DNA of 64,000 nt from contig NZ_NISI01000003.1 in NCBI RefSeq assembly GCF_002205845.1, positions 124,001 through 188,000 on the forward strand. The letters run 5' to 3'. Under the pieces are notes generated by a model. It was not told the origin of the DNA. It saw nothing but the letters and a program-made list of their open reading frames with translations, and did not search any database. The position numbers were made by a program, and so were the translations under genes. Source of the DNA: Roseateles puraquae (GTDB lineage: Bacteria > Pseudomonadota > Gammaproteobacteria > Burkholderiales > Burkholderiaceae_C). This document shows, in pieces, positions 32,737-42,360 of this stretch (its first letter is position 1; the number at the start of each line of letters is the position of its first letter).

Positions 32737-33676
32737 AGGCCTGCAGGCGCTCGTAGCGGCGGTCCAGCAGCTCGGGCGTCTTCAGGTCGGACACCTGGCG
32801 CAGCGCGTCGCTCAGCGCGCGCTTGAGGTTGGACGCCATCTGCTTGGCATCGCGGTGGGCACCGCCGACGGGTTCGTTGACGATCTTGTCGATCAGGCCA
32901 AGCGCCTTGAGCCGGTGGGCGGTGATGCCCAGGGCCTCGGCGGCGTCCGACGCGCGCTCGCTGCTCTTCCAGAGGATGGAGGCGCAGCCTTCGGGCGAGA
33001 TGACGGAGTAGGCTGCGAACTGCAGCATCAGCACCTGGTCGGCCACGCCGATGGCCAGCGCGCCGCCCGAGCCACCCTCGCCGATGACGGTGGCGATGAT
33101 GGGCACTTCGAGCTGCGCCATCTCAAGGATGTTGCGGCCGATGGCCTCGCTCTGGCCGCGTTCCTCGGCGCCGATGCCGGGGTAGGCACCCATGGTGTCG
33201 ATGAAGGTGAACACCGGCAGGCCGAACTTCTCGGCCAGCTTCATCAGGCGCAGCGCCTTGCGGTAGCCCTCCGGGCGCGGCATGCCGAAGTTGCGCAGCG
33301 TGCGCTCCTTCGCGTCGGCACCACGCTGGTGGCCGATGACCATGCAGGCCTGGCCATTGAAGCGGGCCAGACCGCCCACAATGGCGGCGTCGTCGGCGAA
33401 GTGGCGGTCACCGTGCAGTTCCTGGAACTCGGTGAAGACTTCGGCGCAGTAGTCCAGCGTCTGCGGTCGCTGCGGGTGGCGGGCGATCTGGTAGACCTGC
33501 CATGGCGCCACGCTGGCGTAGACCTCTTTGGTCAGCTGCAGGCTCTTCTTGGAGAGCCGGTCGATCTCTTCGGAGATGTCGACCGCGGATTCGCTTTGCA
33601 CGTAGCGCAGCTCTTCGATCTTGGTCTCGAGTTCAGCGATCGGCTGCTCGAATTCCAGAAAGTGTTTTTTGCTCAT
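32705..33676 (-). CDS. accA: Acetyl-CoA carboxylase carboxyltransferase, alpha subunit
   Basis: This 323-residue AccA, with AccD, transfers carboxyl from biotin to acetyl-CoA to make malonyl-CoA for fatty acid synthesis. It begins [19 protein letters not shown] and has [42 protein letters not shown] and [13 protein letters not shown], all conserved in the family. I chose ATG 33676, which overlaps the stop of the upstream glycosylase gene by 1 nt; an in-frame ATG 15 codons earlier lies within that gene. Confidence 0.96.
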   Translation of the reverse strand: MSKKHFLEFEQPIAELETKIEELRYVQSESAVDISEEIDRLSKKSLQLTKEVYASVAPWQVYQIARHPQRPQTLDYCAEVFTEFQELHGDRHFADDAAIVGGLARFNGQACMVIGHQRGADAKERTLRNFGMPRPEGYRKALRLMKLAEKFGLPVFTFIDTMGAYPGIGAEERGQSEAIGRNILEMAQLEVPIIATVIGEGGSGGALAIGVADQVLMLQFAAYSVISPEGCASILWKSSERASDAAEALGITAHRLKALGLIDKIVNEPVGGAHRDAKQMASNLKRALSDALRQVSDLKTPELLDRRYERLQAYGRFGDTKNR

Positions 33677-34311
33677 CAGTAGTCCACAGGTAGCGGATCG
33701 AGGCTGCGCCAAATGTACCAAACGGCGACCGAACGGTACGGCGCCCAGGCGTCGCCCACCTCGCGCGCCTCGGCGCGGGAGACGGGCTCGCCGGAGAAAT
33801 AGTTGAGGCTGATGCCCTTGAGCAGGCCAACGTCATCCAGCGGCATCACGTTGGGGCGCATCAGGTGAAAGATCAGGAACATCTCGGCCGTCCACCGACC
33901 GATGCCGCGGATGGCGACGAGCTCCTCGATGATGGCTTCGTCGTCCATCTGTGCCCATTGGCGCACATGCACCTGGCCGGAGGCGAAATGCTCGGCCAGG
34001 TCGCGCAGGTACTCGACCTTGCGCGCCGACAGACCGGCCGCCCGCTGCTCTTCCACGCTCAGGCCCAGCACGGCGGCGGGCTGGAACTTCGGTGTGAGCG
34101 CCACCCATTTGTTCCAGACCGACTGTGCGGCCTTGACCGAAATCTGCTGGCCGACGATGGAGCGCGCCAGGGTCGCGAATGCATCGCCGCGGCTTTGCAG
34201 GCGCGCCTCGCCAAACTGGGGGATGAGCTTCTTCATGACCCGGTCGCGCTTGACCAGGTGCTTGCAGGCCTCGTCCCAGTACGACGGGACGACTTCCGAG
34301 ACGACCGCCAT
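33676..34311 (-). CDS. DNA-3-methyladenine glycosylase, AlkA-like (HhH-GPD)
   Basis: This 211-residue base-excision repair glycosylase of the HhH-GPD superfamily resembles the compact AlkA/MAG1 type without an iron-sulfur cluster. [16 protein letters not shown] is followed by the helix-hairpin-helix [17 protein letters not shown] and the catalytic aspartate at 159 or 160 in MPLDDVGL. It removes alkylated purines from DNA. Its ATG overlaps the cysS stop by 1 nt and its stop overlaps the accA start by 1 nt, so the cysS-alkA-accA-tilS genes are tightly coupled. Confidence 0.9.
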   Translation of the reverse strand: MAVVSEVVPSYWDEACKHLVKRDRVMKKLIPQFGEARLQSRGDAFATLARSIVGQQISVKAAQSVWNKWVALTPKFQPAAVLGLSVEEQRAAGLSARKVEYLRDLAEHFASGQVHVRQWAQMDDEAIIEELVAIRGIGRWTAEMFLIFHLMRPNVMPLDDVGLLKGISLNYFSGEPVSRAEAREVGDAWAPYRSVAVWYIWRSLDPLPVDY

Positions 34312-35681
34312 CAGCTCTTCACCCAGGTCGTGCCGCCTGCGCCGTCCTTCAGCGTGATGCCCTTGGCCGAGAGTTCGGCGCGGATGGCGTCGGCCCCGGC
34401 GAAGTCCTTGGCCGCCTTGGCGGCAGCACGCGCGGCGATGCGTTCTTCGATCCAGGCCGACTCGTCGCCCGAGCCGCCCTGCAGATACGCGCGCGGCGGC
34501 TGCTGCAGGATGCCGAGCACGCCGGCCAGCGCCTTGAGCAGGCCGGCCTTCTCGGGCGAACGGCTGCGGTTGACCTCGTTGACGAGGTCGAACAGCACCG
34601 CCACGGCGCCCGGCGTGCCGAAGTCTTCGTCCATGGCCGTCTTGAAGGCGGCGGCGCTTGGCTCCGACCAGTCGATCGACACCTCGGCCGGGGGCACCGC
34701 ATCCAGCGCGGTGTACAGCCGCGTCAGCGCCGTGCGGGCGTCTTCCAGGTGCGCGTCGCTGAAGTTGAACGGCCGGCGGTAGTGCGTGCGCAGCATGAAG
34801 AAGCGCAGGGTCTCGCCGTCGAACTTCTGCAGCACGTCGCGGATGGTGAAGAAGTTACCCAGGCTTTTGGACATCTTCTCGCCGTCGACGTTCAGGAAGC
34901 CGTTGTGCAGCCAGTACTTGGCAAATTCATAGCCGGCGCCCTGGCTCTGAGCGATCTCGTTCTCGTGGTGCGGGAACTGCAGGTCGGCACCACCGCCGTG
35001 GATGTCGAAGCTCTCGCCCAGCAGCGCGCAGCTCATGGCCGAGCACTCGATATGCCAGCCGGGGCGGCCTTCACCAAAAGGCGCCGCCCACTTGGCATCC
35101 GCCGGTTCCTCGGCCTTGGCGGCCTTCCAGAGCACAAAGTCCAGCGGGTCGAGCTTGCCGTCGTCCACCGCCACGCGCTCGCCGGCCCGCAGGTCGTCCA
35201 GGCTCTTGCCGCTGAGCTTGCCGTAGCCATCAAACTTGCGCACGGCGTAGTTCACGTCGCCGCCTTCAGCCCGGTAGGCCAGGCCGCGCTGCTCCAGGCG
35301 CTCGATGAGCGACAGCATCTGCGGCACGTATTCGGTCGCGCGGGGCTCGTGGTCGGGGCGCAGCAGGCCGACGGCGGCAAAGTCTTCGTGCATCGCGGCC
35401 GTCATCTCTTCGGTGAGCTGGCGGATGGTGATGCCGCGCTCGACAGCGCGCTTGATGATCTTGTCGTCGATGTCCGTCACGTTGCGGACATAGGTCACCG
35501 CGTAGCCACTGGCGCGCAGCCAGCGGTAGATGACATCGAACGCCATGTTCATGCGCAGATGCCCCATGTGGCACAGATCGTAGACAGTGATGCCGCAGAC
35601 ATACATGCGCACCTGGCCAGGCACGAGCGGCTGAAAGTCTTCGAGAGTGCGACTGAGGGAGTTGTAAACGCGCAGGGACAT
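34311..35681 (-). CDS. cysS: Cysteinyl-tRNA synthetase
   Basis: This 456-residue class I synthetase charges tRNA-Cys. The zinc site and HIGH-equivalent are in [26 protein letters not shown] and [11 protein letters not shown] carry further zinc ligands, and the KMSKS loop is intact ([11 protein letters not shown]). I chose ATG 35681 (MSLRVYNSL), the usual family start; an in-frame ATG at 35819 would add 46 atypical residues. It is the first gene of the cysS-alkA-accA-tilS-lysC run and is divergent from the TPR-ppi genes. Confidence 0.96.
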   Translation of the reverse strand: MSLRVYNSLSRTLEDFQPLVPGQVRMYVCGITVYDLCHMGHLRMNMAFDVIYRWLRASGYAVTYVRNVTDIDDKIIKRAVERGITIRQLTEEMTAAMHEDFAAVGLLRPDHEPRATEYVPQMLSLIERLEQRGLAYRAEGGDVNYAVRKFDGYGKLSGKSLDDLRAGERVAVDDGKLDPLDFVLWKAAKAEEPADAKWAAPFGEGRPGWHIECSAMSCALLGESFDIHGGGADLQFPHHENEIAQSQGAGYEFAKYWLHNGFLNVDGEKMSKSLGNFFTIRDVLQKFDGETLRFFMLRTHYRRPFNFSDAHLEDARTALTRLYTALDAVPPAEVSIDWSEPSAAAFKTAMDEDFGTPGAVAVLFDLVNEVNRSRSPEKAGLLKALAGVLGILQQPPRAYLQGGSGDESAWIEERIAARAAAKAAKDFAGADAIRAELSAKGITLKDGAGGTTWVKS

Positions 35682-35824
35682 GGGACGCTGAAGAAGGGCT
35701 GGCGCCGGTATCGAGGCGTGGACGCCACCAACAAGAAGCCCCGCACCGGGGGCGGCCAGGCGGGGCTCATAGAATGAAATCAGTATAGCGGCCACCCCTG
35801 ACGCCGCTCCCCGCTCCAACCCTC

Positions 35825-36352
35825 ATGCGCCTGCCCCTCCCCACCCTTGCGCTGCTCGGCGCCCTGCTCGCCACAGCCGCGCTGCCCGCCCGTGCCAACG
35901 ACCTGCCCAGCGCGCAGCGCCTGTGGCTGGCCGGCCAGAAGACCCAGGCCGTCGAGCAGGTCGAGCAGGCGCTTCAGCGCACGCCCGACGATCTGCAACT
36001 GCGCTTTGCGCTGGGCGTGATGCGCATGGAACTCGGCGACCGCGCCAAGGCGCTCGAGATCTTCACCCGGCTCACGCAAGACTTCCCCGACCTGGCCGAC
36101 CCCTACAACAACCTTGCCGTGCTGCATGCCGCTGCCGGCGAGCTCGACCAGGCCAAGGCCGCCCTCGACCAAGCCTTGCGCGTGCAGCCCGACCATGCCC
36201 AGGCGCAGGAGAATCTCGGCGATGTGCTCGTGCGCCTGGCGCTGCGTGCCTACCAGCATGCGCAGAAGGTGTCGATCGCCCCGAGCGACGCCCTGGCCGC
36301 CAAGATCAGCCGCACGCTGGCCCTGACCCGTGAGTTGACCCCGAAACGCTGA
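35825..36352 (+). CDS. Exported TPR-repeat protein
   Basis: This 175-residue protein has a signal peptide (LALLGALLATAALPARA) followed by at least three tetratricopeptide repeats, seen in DDLQLRFALGVMRMELGDRAK, ADPYNNLAVLHAAAGELDQAK and HAQAQENLGDVLVRLA. TPR domains bind other proteins, so it is probably a periplasmic or outer-membrane adaptor. It precedes a periplasmic peptidyl-prolyl isomerase gene by 10 nt, and the pair is common in Burkholderiales, but the partner is unknown. Confidence 0.88.
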   Translation: MRLPLPTLALLGALLATAALPARANDLPSAQRLWLAGQKTQAVEQVEQALQRTPDDLQLRFALGVMRMELGDRAKALEIFTRLTQDFPDLADPYNNLAVLHAAAGELDQAKAALDQALRVQPDHAQAQENLGDVLVRLALRAYQHAQKVSIAPSDALAAKISRTLALTRELTPKR

Positions 36353-36362
36353 CCTCCCTCCC

Positions 36363-36938
36363 ATGAAGAAACCTGCCCTCTTCCTCGCTGCCCTGCTGGC
36401 CGCGGCCGGCGCCTGCGCCCAAGTCGTGAAGCTGCAGACCACCGAAGGCGACATCCGCATCCAGCTCGATGCGCAGAAGGCGCCCAAGACGGTCGCCAAC
36501 TTCGTGCAGTACGTGAAGGCCGGCCACTACAACGGCGTCGTCTTCCACCGCGTCATCGAGAACTTCATGATCCAGACCGGCGGCTACGACGCCAAGCTGG
36601 CCCAGCGCCCGAACCAGGTGCTGCAGCCGCGCCCGACCAAGGCGCCCATCCCGCTGGAGTCGCACAACGGCCTGTCCAACGTGCGCGGCAGCATCGCCAT
36701 GGCCCGCACCGCCGACCCGAACTCGGCCACGGCCCAGTTCTTCATCAACGTCGTCGACAACCCGATGCTCGATGGCCAGCCCGACAATCCCGCCACCGGC
36801 TACGCGGTGTTCGGGCAAGTCATCGAGGGCATGGACGTCGTCGACAAGATCCGCACCGCGCCCGTCTCGCCCTACCAGGTGCACCAGCACCTGCCCGAGA
36901 AGGCCATCCTCATCAACAAGGCAATCATCGAAAAATGA
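36363..36938 (+). CDS. ppiA: Periplasmic peptidyl-prolyl cis-trans isomerase (cyclophilin)
   Basis: This 191-residue cyclophilin has a cleavable signal peptide ([16 protein letters not shown]). The catalytic core shows [27 protein letters not shown] and [17 protein letters not shown]. It should speed proline isomerisation in proteins folding in the periplasm. Its stop overlaps the start of the cytoplasmic paralogue gene by 4 nt, so the two isomerases are co-expressed. Confidence 0.93.
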   Translation: MKKPALFLAALLAAAGACAQVVKLQTTEGDIRIQLDAQKAPKTVANFVQYVKAGHYNGVVFHRVIENFMIQTGGYDAKLAQRPNQVLQPRPTKAPIPLESHNGLSNVRGSIAMARTADPNSATAQFFINVVDNPMLDGQPDNPATGYAVFGQVIEGMDVVDKIRTAPVSPYQVHQHLPEKAILINKAIIEK

Positions 36939-37435
36939 GCAAGATCGAACTGACCACCAACCACGGCCGCATCGTCATCGAGCTGGACCACGAGAAGGCC
37001 CCGCTGTCGGCGGCCAACTTCCTGAGCTATGTGCGCAGCGGTCACTACAACGGCACGATCTTCCACCGCGTGATCAAGGGCTTCATGATCCAGGGCGGCG
37101 GCTTTGACGCCCAGATGAACCAGAAGCCCACCGAGGCACCGATCCAGAACGAGGCCAACAACGGCCTGAAGAACGACAAGTACACCCTGGCCATGGCCCG
37201 CACCAACGCGCCGCACTCGGCCACGGCGCAGTTCTTCATCAACACCGTCACGAACGACTTCCTGAACTTCAAGTCCGAATCGCCCTCGGGCTGGGGCTAC
37301 GCGGTGTTCGGCAAGGTGGTTGAAGGCACGGACATCGTCGACAAGATCGGCACCGTCAAGACCGGCCGCGGCCCGGGCGGCCATGCCGACGTGCCGGTCG
37401 AGGCCGTCGTGATCCAGGAAGCCAAGGAAATTTGA
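36935..37435 (+). CDS. ppiB: Cytoplasmic peptidyl-prolyl cis-trans isomerase (cyclophilin)
   Basis: This 166-residue cyclophilin without a signal peptide is a paralogue of the preceding gene product. It has [29 protein letters not shown] and [18 protein letters not shown], the PpiB-type core. It acts in the cytoplasm. The stop codon overlaps the TTG start of lpxH. Confidence 0.94.
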   Translation: MSKIELTTNHGRIVIELDHEKAPLSAANFLSYVRSGHYNGTIFHRVIKGFMIQGGGFDAQMNQKPTEAPIQNEANNGLKNDKYTLAMARTNAPHSATAQFFINTVTNDFLNFKSESPSGWGYAVFGKVVEGTDIVDKIGTVKTGRGPGGHADVPVEAVVIQEAKEI

Positions 37436-38178
37436 TCCCCGTCCTCGCGGCCCCGGCGCACTGGGTCCACATCGACCTGTTGTCGGACCTGCACCTGGGC
37501 CCCGGGACGCCGGCCACCCTCGCCCGGCTGGCCCGCCACCTGGCCGAAACGCCTGCGCAGGCGGTGCTGCTGCTGGGCGACATCTTCGAGGTCTGGGTGG
37601 GCGACGACGCCCGCCATGAAGGATTCGAAGCCGAAGTTACCCAGGTGCTGCAAGACGCCGGACGGCGGCGCGAGCTCTTCTTCATGGCGGGCAACCGCGA
37701 CTTCCTGCTGGGTGCCGACATGCAGGCGGCCACGGGCTTGAAACCGCTGCGCGACCCGACACGGCTCGACGCCTTCGGCCAGCGCTGGCTGCTCGCGCAT
37801 GGCGACGCCCAGTGCCTGGACGACACCGCCTACCAGGACTTCCGCCGCCAGGTGCGCTCCGACGGCTGGCAGGCCCAGTTTCTGGCGCAGCCACTCACGG
37901 CACGGCAGGCACTCGCGCGCCAGATGCGCGAAGGCAGCCGTGCCGCGCAGGCCAGCCAGCTGATGTCCACCGACCTCGACGCCGATGCCTGCCGCGCCAT
38001 GCTGCGCGAGGCCGGCGCCGCCACGATGATCCATGGCCACACCCACCGCCCGGCCGAGCACGACCTGGGCGAGGGCCTGCGTCGCGTGGTGTTGTCAGAC
38101 TGGGATTTCGACGCTGAACCGCCCCGCGGCGACGTGATCCGCCTGTCGGCCGAGGGGCTGCAGCGGTTGCCGCTGTGA
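37432..38178 (+). CDS. lpxH: UDP-2,3-diacylglucosamine diphosphatase
   Basis: This 248-residue metallophosphoesterase of lipid A synthesis cleaves UDP-2,3-diacylglucosamine to lipid X and UMP at the inner face of the membrane. Metal-binding motifs are in order: LLSDLHLGP (Asp19, His21), [13 protein letters not shown] (Asp50), [10 protein letters not shown] (Asn88), [11 protein letters not shown] and [10 protein letters not shown]. The start is TTG at 37432, behind AAGGAAA and overlapping the ppiB stop; no nearby in-frame ATG or GTG would keep the first motif. The order ppiA-ppiB-lpxH is common in betaproteobacteria. Confidence 0.93.
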   Translation: MIPVLAAPAHWVHIDLLSDLHLGPGTPATLARLARHLAETPAQAVLLLGDIFEVWVGDDARHEGFEAEVTQVLQDAGRRRELFFMAGNRDFLLGADMQAATGLKPLRDPTRLDAFGQRWLLAHGDAQCLDDTAYQDFRRQVRSDGWQAQFLAQPLTARQALARQMREGSRAAQASQLMSTDLDADACRAMLREAGAATMIHGHTHRPAEHDLGEGLRRVVLSDWDFDAEPPRGDVIRLSAEGLQRLPL

Positions 38179-38957
38179 TCCTCAAGGCCCTGCGCGACTG
38201 GCGCGAGCGCCGCGCCGTCGAGAGACATGCCATCCCCGACGCCCTGTGGCAGCTGACGCTGCTGCGCTACCCCTTTCTTGCCCAGCGAAGCGAGGCCGAC
38301 CTCGCCGAACTTCGCCGGCTGTGCAGCCTCTTCCTGGCGGCCAAGGAGTTCCACGGCGTGGATGGCTTCGAGGTCACCGACGAGGTGGCGGTCGCCGTGG
38401 CGGCACAGGCCTGTCTGCCGGTGCTGCGGCTCGGCCTGGACTGGTACGACGGCTTCGTCGGGATCGTCATGCACGAAGGCGAGGTGGTAGCGCCGCGCCG
38501 CTTCGAGGATGAAGACGGCGTTGTGCACGAGTACGACGAGGAACTCGCCGGCGAAGCCATGGAGGGCGGGCCGCTGATGCTCAGCTGGAACGCGGTGGCG
38601 GCCAGCCACGACCCGGCACAATTCGGGGTGGACGAGGTGTTCAACGTGGTCATCCACGAGTTCGCCCATGTGATGGACATGCGCGACGGCGCGGCCGACG
38701 GCGTGCCACCCCTGCCGGTGGCCGAGCGCGAGCGCTGGATCGAGGTCATCGACACCGAGTGGGCGCGCTTCTGCGACCGTGTCGACGCGGGCGAGCAGAC
38801 GCTGATCGACCCGTATGGCGCCGAGGCGGTCGAGGAGTTCTTCGCCGTGGCGGCCGAGGCCTTCTTCGTGGCGCCGCAAGCCCTGCGCGCCGAGGAGCCG
38901 GCGATGTACGCACTGCTGGCCGGCTTCTTCCAGCAGGACCCGGCGGCAGGCGCCTGA
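38175..38957 (+). CDS. MtfA-family zinc peptidase
   Basis: This 260-residue protein of the MtfA (M90) family has the zinc motif HEFAH at 161-165, with Glu162 as the catalytic residue, and the downstream EEFFAVAAEAFF segment that supplies the third ligand. In E. coli, MtfA is an aminopeptidase linked to control of the glucose PTS through Mlc. In this lineage the target is unknown. The start is GTG 38175, overlapping the lpxH stop. It closes the five-gene TPR-ppiA-ppiB-lpxH-mtfA run. Confidence 0.88.
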   Translation: MILKALRDWRERRAVERHAIPDALWQLTLLRYPFLAQRSEADLAELRRLCSLFLAAKEFHGVDGFEVTDEVAVAVAAQACLPVLRLGLDWYDGFVGIVMHEGEVVAPRRFEDEDGVVHEYDEELAGEAMEGGPLMLSWNAVAASHDPAQFGVDEVFNVVIHEFAHVMDMRDGAADGVPPLPVAERERWIEVIDTEWARFCDRVDAGEQTLIDPYGAEAVEEFFAVAAEAFFVAPQALRAEEPAMYALLAGFFQQDPAAGA

Positions 38958-39011
38958 CTGCGGCGTCACGGCCTGCGTCACGGACCGCATCACGGCCCAC
39001 AGGCGGGCATG

Positions 39012-39032
39012 AAAAAGGGCGCCGAAGCGCCC
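39012..39032 (-). terminator. Intrinsic terminator of clpS-clpA
   Basis: On the minus strand GGGCGC and GCGCCC pair around a UUCG tetraloop and are followed by TTTTT. It lies about 20 nt after the clpA stop. This is a textbook strong terminator. Confidence 0.92.
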
Positions 39033-39053
39033 CTTGCCTTGATCTCGCGAGGG

Positions 39054-41384
39054 TCAGGCTGCAGTCGCCGGCTCGGCCTTGGGCTTGTTGTCCTTCGCGG
39101 CCTTGGGCGGCGTGGGCTGGATGTCCAGCACCGTCTCGCCCTTGTCGTCCACATCCACGCTGAGGCGGCCGCCGTCGACCAGGCGACCGAACAGCAGTTC
39201 GTCGGCCAGCGCGCGGCGGATGGTGTCCTGGATGAGCCGCTGCATCGGCCGGGCACCCATGAGCGGATCGAAGCCCTTCTTGGCCAGCTGCTTGCGCAGC
39301 GCGTCGGAGAAGCTGACCTCGACCTTCTTCTCCTGCAGCTGGCTCTCCAATTGCAGCAGGAACTTGTCGACCACGCGCAAGATGATCTCCTCGTCCAGCG
39401 GGCGGAACGACACGATGGCATCCAGCCGGTTGCGGAACTCAGGCGTGAACAGGCGCTTGATGTCGGCCATCTCGTCACCCTGCTGGCGCTGGGTGGTGAA
39501 GCCGATGGTCGCCTTGTTCATGATCTCGGCGCCCGCGTTCGTCGTCATGATGATGATGACGTTGCGGAAGTCGGCCTTGCGCCCGTTGTTGTCGGTCAGC
39601 GTGCCGTGGTCCATGACCTGCAGCAGCACGTTGAAGACATCCGGGTGGGCCTTCTCGATCTCGTCCAGCAGCAGCACCGCATGCGGCTTCTTGGTGACGG
39701 CCTCGGTGAGCAGGCCGCCCTGGTCAAAGCCGACGTAGCCCGGAGGCGCGCCGATCAGGCGGCTGACCGCGTGGCGCTCCATGTACTCCGACATGTCGAA
39801 GCGGATCAGCTCGATGCCCAGGATGTAGGCGAGCTGCTTGGCGACCTCGGTCTTGCCCACGCCCGTGGGGCCGCTGAACAGGAAGCTGCCGACCGGCTTG
39901 TCGGGCCGGCCCAGGCCCGAGCGGGCCATCTTGATGGCAGCCGCCAGGGCGTCGACGGCCGGGTCCTGGCCGAAGACGACGCTCTTCAGGTCGCGGTCCA
40001 GCGTCTTGAGCTTGCTGCGGTCGTCGCTGTTGACGGAGGCGGGCGGGATGCGCGCGATCTTGGCGACGATGTCCTCCACCTCGGCGCGGGTGATGGTCTT
40101 CTTCTGCTTGCTCTTGGGCAGGATGCGCTGCGCGGCGCCGGCCTCGTCAATGACGTCGATGGCCTTGTCGGGCAGGTGGCGGTCATTGATGTACTTGGCC
40201 GACAGCTCTGCCGCAGCCTGCAGTGCGCCGAGGGCGTACTTGACCGAGTGGTGCTCCTCGAAGCGGCTCTTCAGGCCCTTCAGGATCTCGACCGTCTGCT
40301 CGACCGACGGCTCGGCCACGTCCACCTTCTGGAAGCGCCGGCTCAGGGCCGCGTCTTTCTCGAAGATGCCGCGGTACTCGGTGAAGGTGGTCGCACCGAT
40401 GCACTTCATCGCGCCGGAGCTGAGCGCCGGCTTGAGCAGGTTGCTGGCATCCAGCGTGCCGCCCGAGGCGGCGCCGGCCCCGATGAGGGTGTGGATCTCG
40501 TCGATGAAGAGGATGGCGTGCGGCTGCTCCTTGAGCGCCTTGAGCACGGCCTTCAGGCGCTGCTCGAAGTCGCCGCGGTACTTGGTGCCGGCCAGCAACG
40601 CGCCCATGTCGAGCGAATACACGACGCTGTCGGCCAGCACCTCGGGCACGTCGCCCTCGGTGATGCGCCAGGCCAGGCCTTCGGCGATCGCCGTCTTGCC
40701 CACGCCGGCCTCGCCCACGAGCAGCGGGTTGTTCTTGCGGCGGCGGCACAGCACCTGCACCACGCGCTCGACCTCGGACTCGCGGCCGATCAGCGGATCG
40801 ATCTTGCCGTCCTTGGCCTGCTGGTTGAGGTTCTGCGTGAACTGCTCCAGCGGCGAGGCCTTGGCATTGCCGCCCTCGCCGTCCTCGCGCTCGCCTTCCT
40901 GGTTGCCCTGGGCCTGGCCCTCCGGCGCCTTGGGCGGCTCGGGGTCGGTCTTCTTGATGCCGTGGGCGATGAAGTTGACGACGTCCAGGCGCGTGACGCC
41001 CTGCTGGTGCAGGTAGTACACGGCGTGCGAGTCCTTCTCTCCGAAGATCGCGACCAGCACGTTGGCGCCGGTCACTTCCTTCTTGCCGCTGCCGGTGCTT
41101 TGCACGTGCATGATGGCGCGCTGGATGACGCGCTGGAAGCCCAGCGTCGGCTGGGTGTCCACCTCGTCATTGCCGCCCACCATGGGCGTGTTTTCCTTGA
41201 TGAACTGCGTCAGGCTCTTGCGCAGGTCGTCCAGGTTGGCGGCACAGGCGCGCAGCACTTCGGCCGCGCTGGGGTTGTCCAGCAACGCGAGCAGCAGGTG
41301 CTCGACGGTGATGAATTCGTGCCGCTGCTGACGCGCCTCGACGAACGCCATGTGCAGACTGACTTCAAGCTCTTGCGCAATCAT
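39054..41384 (-). CDS. clpA: ATP-dependent Clp protease ATP-binding subunit
   Basis: This 776-residue AAA+ unfoldase feeds substrates to ClpP. The N-domain begins [20 protein letters not shown]. The first AAA+ module has Walker [14 protein letters not shown] and the second has [13 protein letters not shown], with [12 protein letters not shown] as the second Walker B. I chose ATG 41384, which overlaps the clpS stop by 4 nt; the ATG 6 codons upstream is inside clpS. A short charged C-terminal tail ([15 protein letters not shown]) closes the protein. The clpS-clpA pair ends in a strong terminator. Confidence 0.96.
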   Translation of the reverse strand: MIAQELEVSLHMAFVEARQQRHEFITVEHLLLALLDNPSAAEVLRACAANLDDLRKSLTQFIKENTPMVGGNDEVDTQPTLGFQRVIQRAIMHVQSTGSGKKEVTGANVLVAIFGEKDSHAVYYLHQQGVTRLDVVNFIAHGIKKTDPEPPKAPEGQAQGNQEGEREDGEGGNAKASPLEQFTQNLNQQAKDGKIDPLIGRESEVERVVQVLCRRRKNNPLLVGEAGVGKTAIAEGLAWRITEGDVPEVLADSVVYSLDMGALLAGTKYRGDFEQRLKAVLKALKEQPHAILFIDEIHTLIGAGAASGGTLDASNLLKPALSSGAMKCIGATTFTEYRGIFEKDAALSRRFQKVDVAEPSVEQTVEILKGLKSRFEEHHSVKYALGALQAAAELSAKYINDRHLPDKAIDVIDEAGAAQRILPKSKQKKTITRAEVEDIVAKIARIPPASVNSDDRSKLKTLDRDLKSVVFGQDPAVDALAAAIKMARSGLGRPDKPVGSFLFSGPTGVGKTEVAKQLAYILGIELIRFDMSEYMERHAVSRLIGAPPGYVGFDQGGLLTEAVTKKPHAVLLLDEIEKAHPDVFNVLLQVMDHGTLTDNNGRKADFRNVIIIMTTNAGAEIMNKATIGFTTQRQQGDEMADIKRLFTPEFRNRLDAIVSFRPLDEEIILRVVDKFLLQLESQLQEKKVEVSFSDALRKQLAKKGFDPLMGARPMQRLIQDTIRRALADELLFGRLVDGGRLSVDVDDKGETVLDIQPTPPKAAKDNKPKAEPATAA

Positions 41385-41761
41385 GCGGCCTCCATAATGC
41401 ACTGCAGGGGATGGCCGGCACGCCGGGAGGCGGCCAGAACCAACTCCACCTTCGTGGCAGCAACGTCCTTGGTGAAGACACCGCAGACGCCACGCCCCTC
41501 GTGGTGGATTTTGAGCATGATCTGCGTCGCCGTATCCAGGTCATGCCGGAAAAATTCCTGCAGAACCATGACTACAAACTCCATCGGCGTGAAATCGTCG
41601 TTCAGCAGCAGGACCTGATAGAGCCGCGGCGGCTCGGTCTTCTGGGTCTGGCGCTCGATGACGACCGCGCCGTCGCCTTCATCACGGCCGGGCTTCAGGG
41701 GAGGCGCGGGCGGAGGTGGTGCCGACTGGTTTCGCGGTGAAAAGACGGGGAACACAGGCAT
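41381..41761 (-). CDS. clpS: ClpA adaptor protein, N-end rule
   Basis: This 126-residue ClpS binds N-degron substrates and delivers them to ClpA. The core is [24 protein letters not shown], then [21 protein letters not shown]. The N-terminal extension of about 35 residues is Pro-rich and longer than in E. coli, as is usual in Burkholderiales. It is divergent from a cold-shock gene, the same arrangement as clpS/cspD in enterobacteria. Confidence 0.95.
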   Translation of the reverse strand: MPVFPVFSPRNQSAPPPPAPPLKPGRDEGDGAVVIERQTQKTEPPRLYQVLLLNDDFTPMEFVVMVLQEFFRHDLDTATQIMLKIHHEGRGVCGVFTKDVAATKVELVLAASRRAGHPLQCIMEAA

Positions 41762-41940
41762 GAATCGATTCTATCGACGGGGGGTTTCCCCTGCCGATGG
41801 GGGGCAAGTGGCGCCGCACCCTGAAATTGCAAGCAGCTTCGGGTGAACCCGGCCGGGAAGGTCCCGAATTGACGCCATTTATTGCGCTAACAGAATCCGT
41901 TCCCGCCTCCCCGGGAGGTGCCACAAAGAATGGAGACAAG

Positions 41941-42195
41941 ATGATGGCGCTGGGCAAAGTCAAGTGGTTCAACGATGCCAAGGGCTTTGGATTCATCGAG
42001 CCGGAGGCCGGCGGCGATGATGTCTTCGCCCATTTCTCGGCGATTCAGATGGAAGGCTTTCGCACGCTCAAGCAGGGCAGTCAGGTGCAGTTCGATCTGG
42101 TCCAAGGGCCCAAGGGCCAGCTGGCCCAGAACATCACGCCCCTGGACGCCGCCCGCAACAGCATGGAGCCCCAGCCGCAGCAAATGGCGTCCTGA
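41941..42195 (+). CDS. Cold-shock domain protein (CspA/CspD family)
   Basis: This protein of about 84 residues is a single cold-shock domain: [18 protein letters not shown] contains RNP-1, and [14 protein letters not shown] contains RNP-2. It binds single-stranded RNA or DNA. GGAGACAAG precedes two consecutive ATGs (41941 and 41944), and either could serve. The C-terminal 15 residues ([14 protein letters not shown]) extend beyond the minimal domain. A leader of up to 180 bp from clpS may carry regulatory structure. An intrinsic terminator follows directly. Confidence 0.93.
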   Translation: MMALGKVKWFNDAKGFGFIEPEAGGDDVFAHFSAIQMEGFRTLKQGSQVQFDLVQGPKGQLAQNITPLDAARNSMEPQPQQMAS

Positions 42196-42210
42196 TCCAC
42201 CCCGCACGAC

Positions 42211-42249
42211 AAGCCCCGTGAGCCCGCCAGCCACGGGGCTTTGTCTTGG
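42211..42249 (+). terminator. Intrinsic terminator of the cold-shock gene
   Basis: AAGCCCCGTG (42211-42220) and CACGGGGCTT (42232-42241) form a perfect 10-bp stem with an 11-nt loop and are followed by TGTCTTGG. It lies 15 nt after the cold-shock stop codon. Confidence 0.8.
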
Positions 42250-42360
42250 GCGGCTGCCGGGCACGTCAGCAAACTGCTGGAGTGGCTTGCTAGAGTTCAA
42301 GGTTCGCGTGACGGTGCCGCACAGAGCGCCGCGCGGATTGCACCCTTACTGGAAGACCTC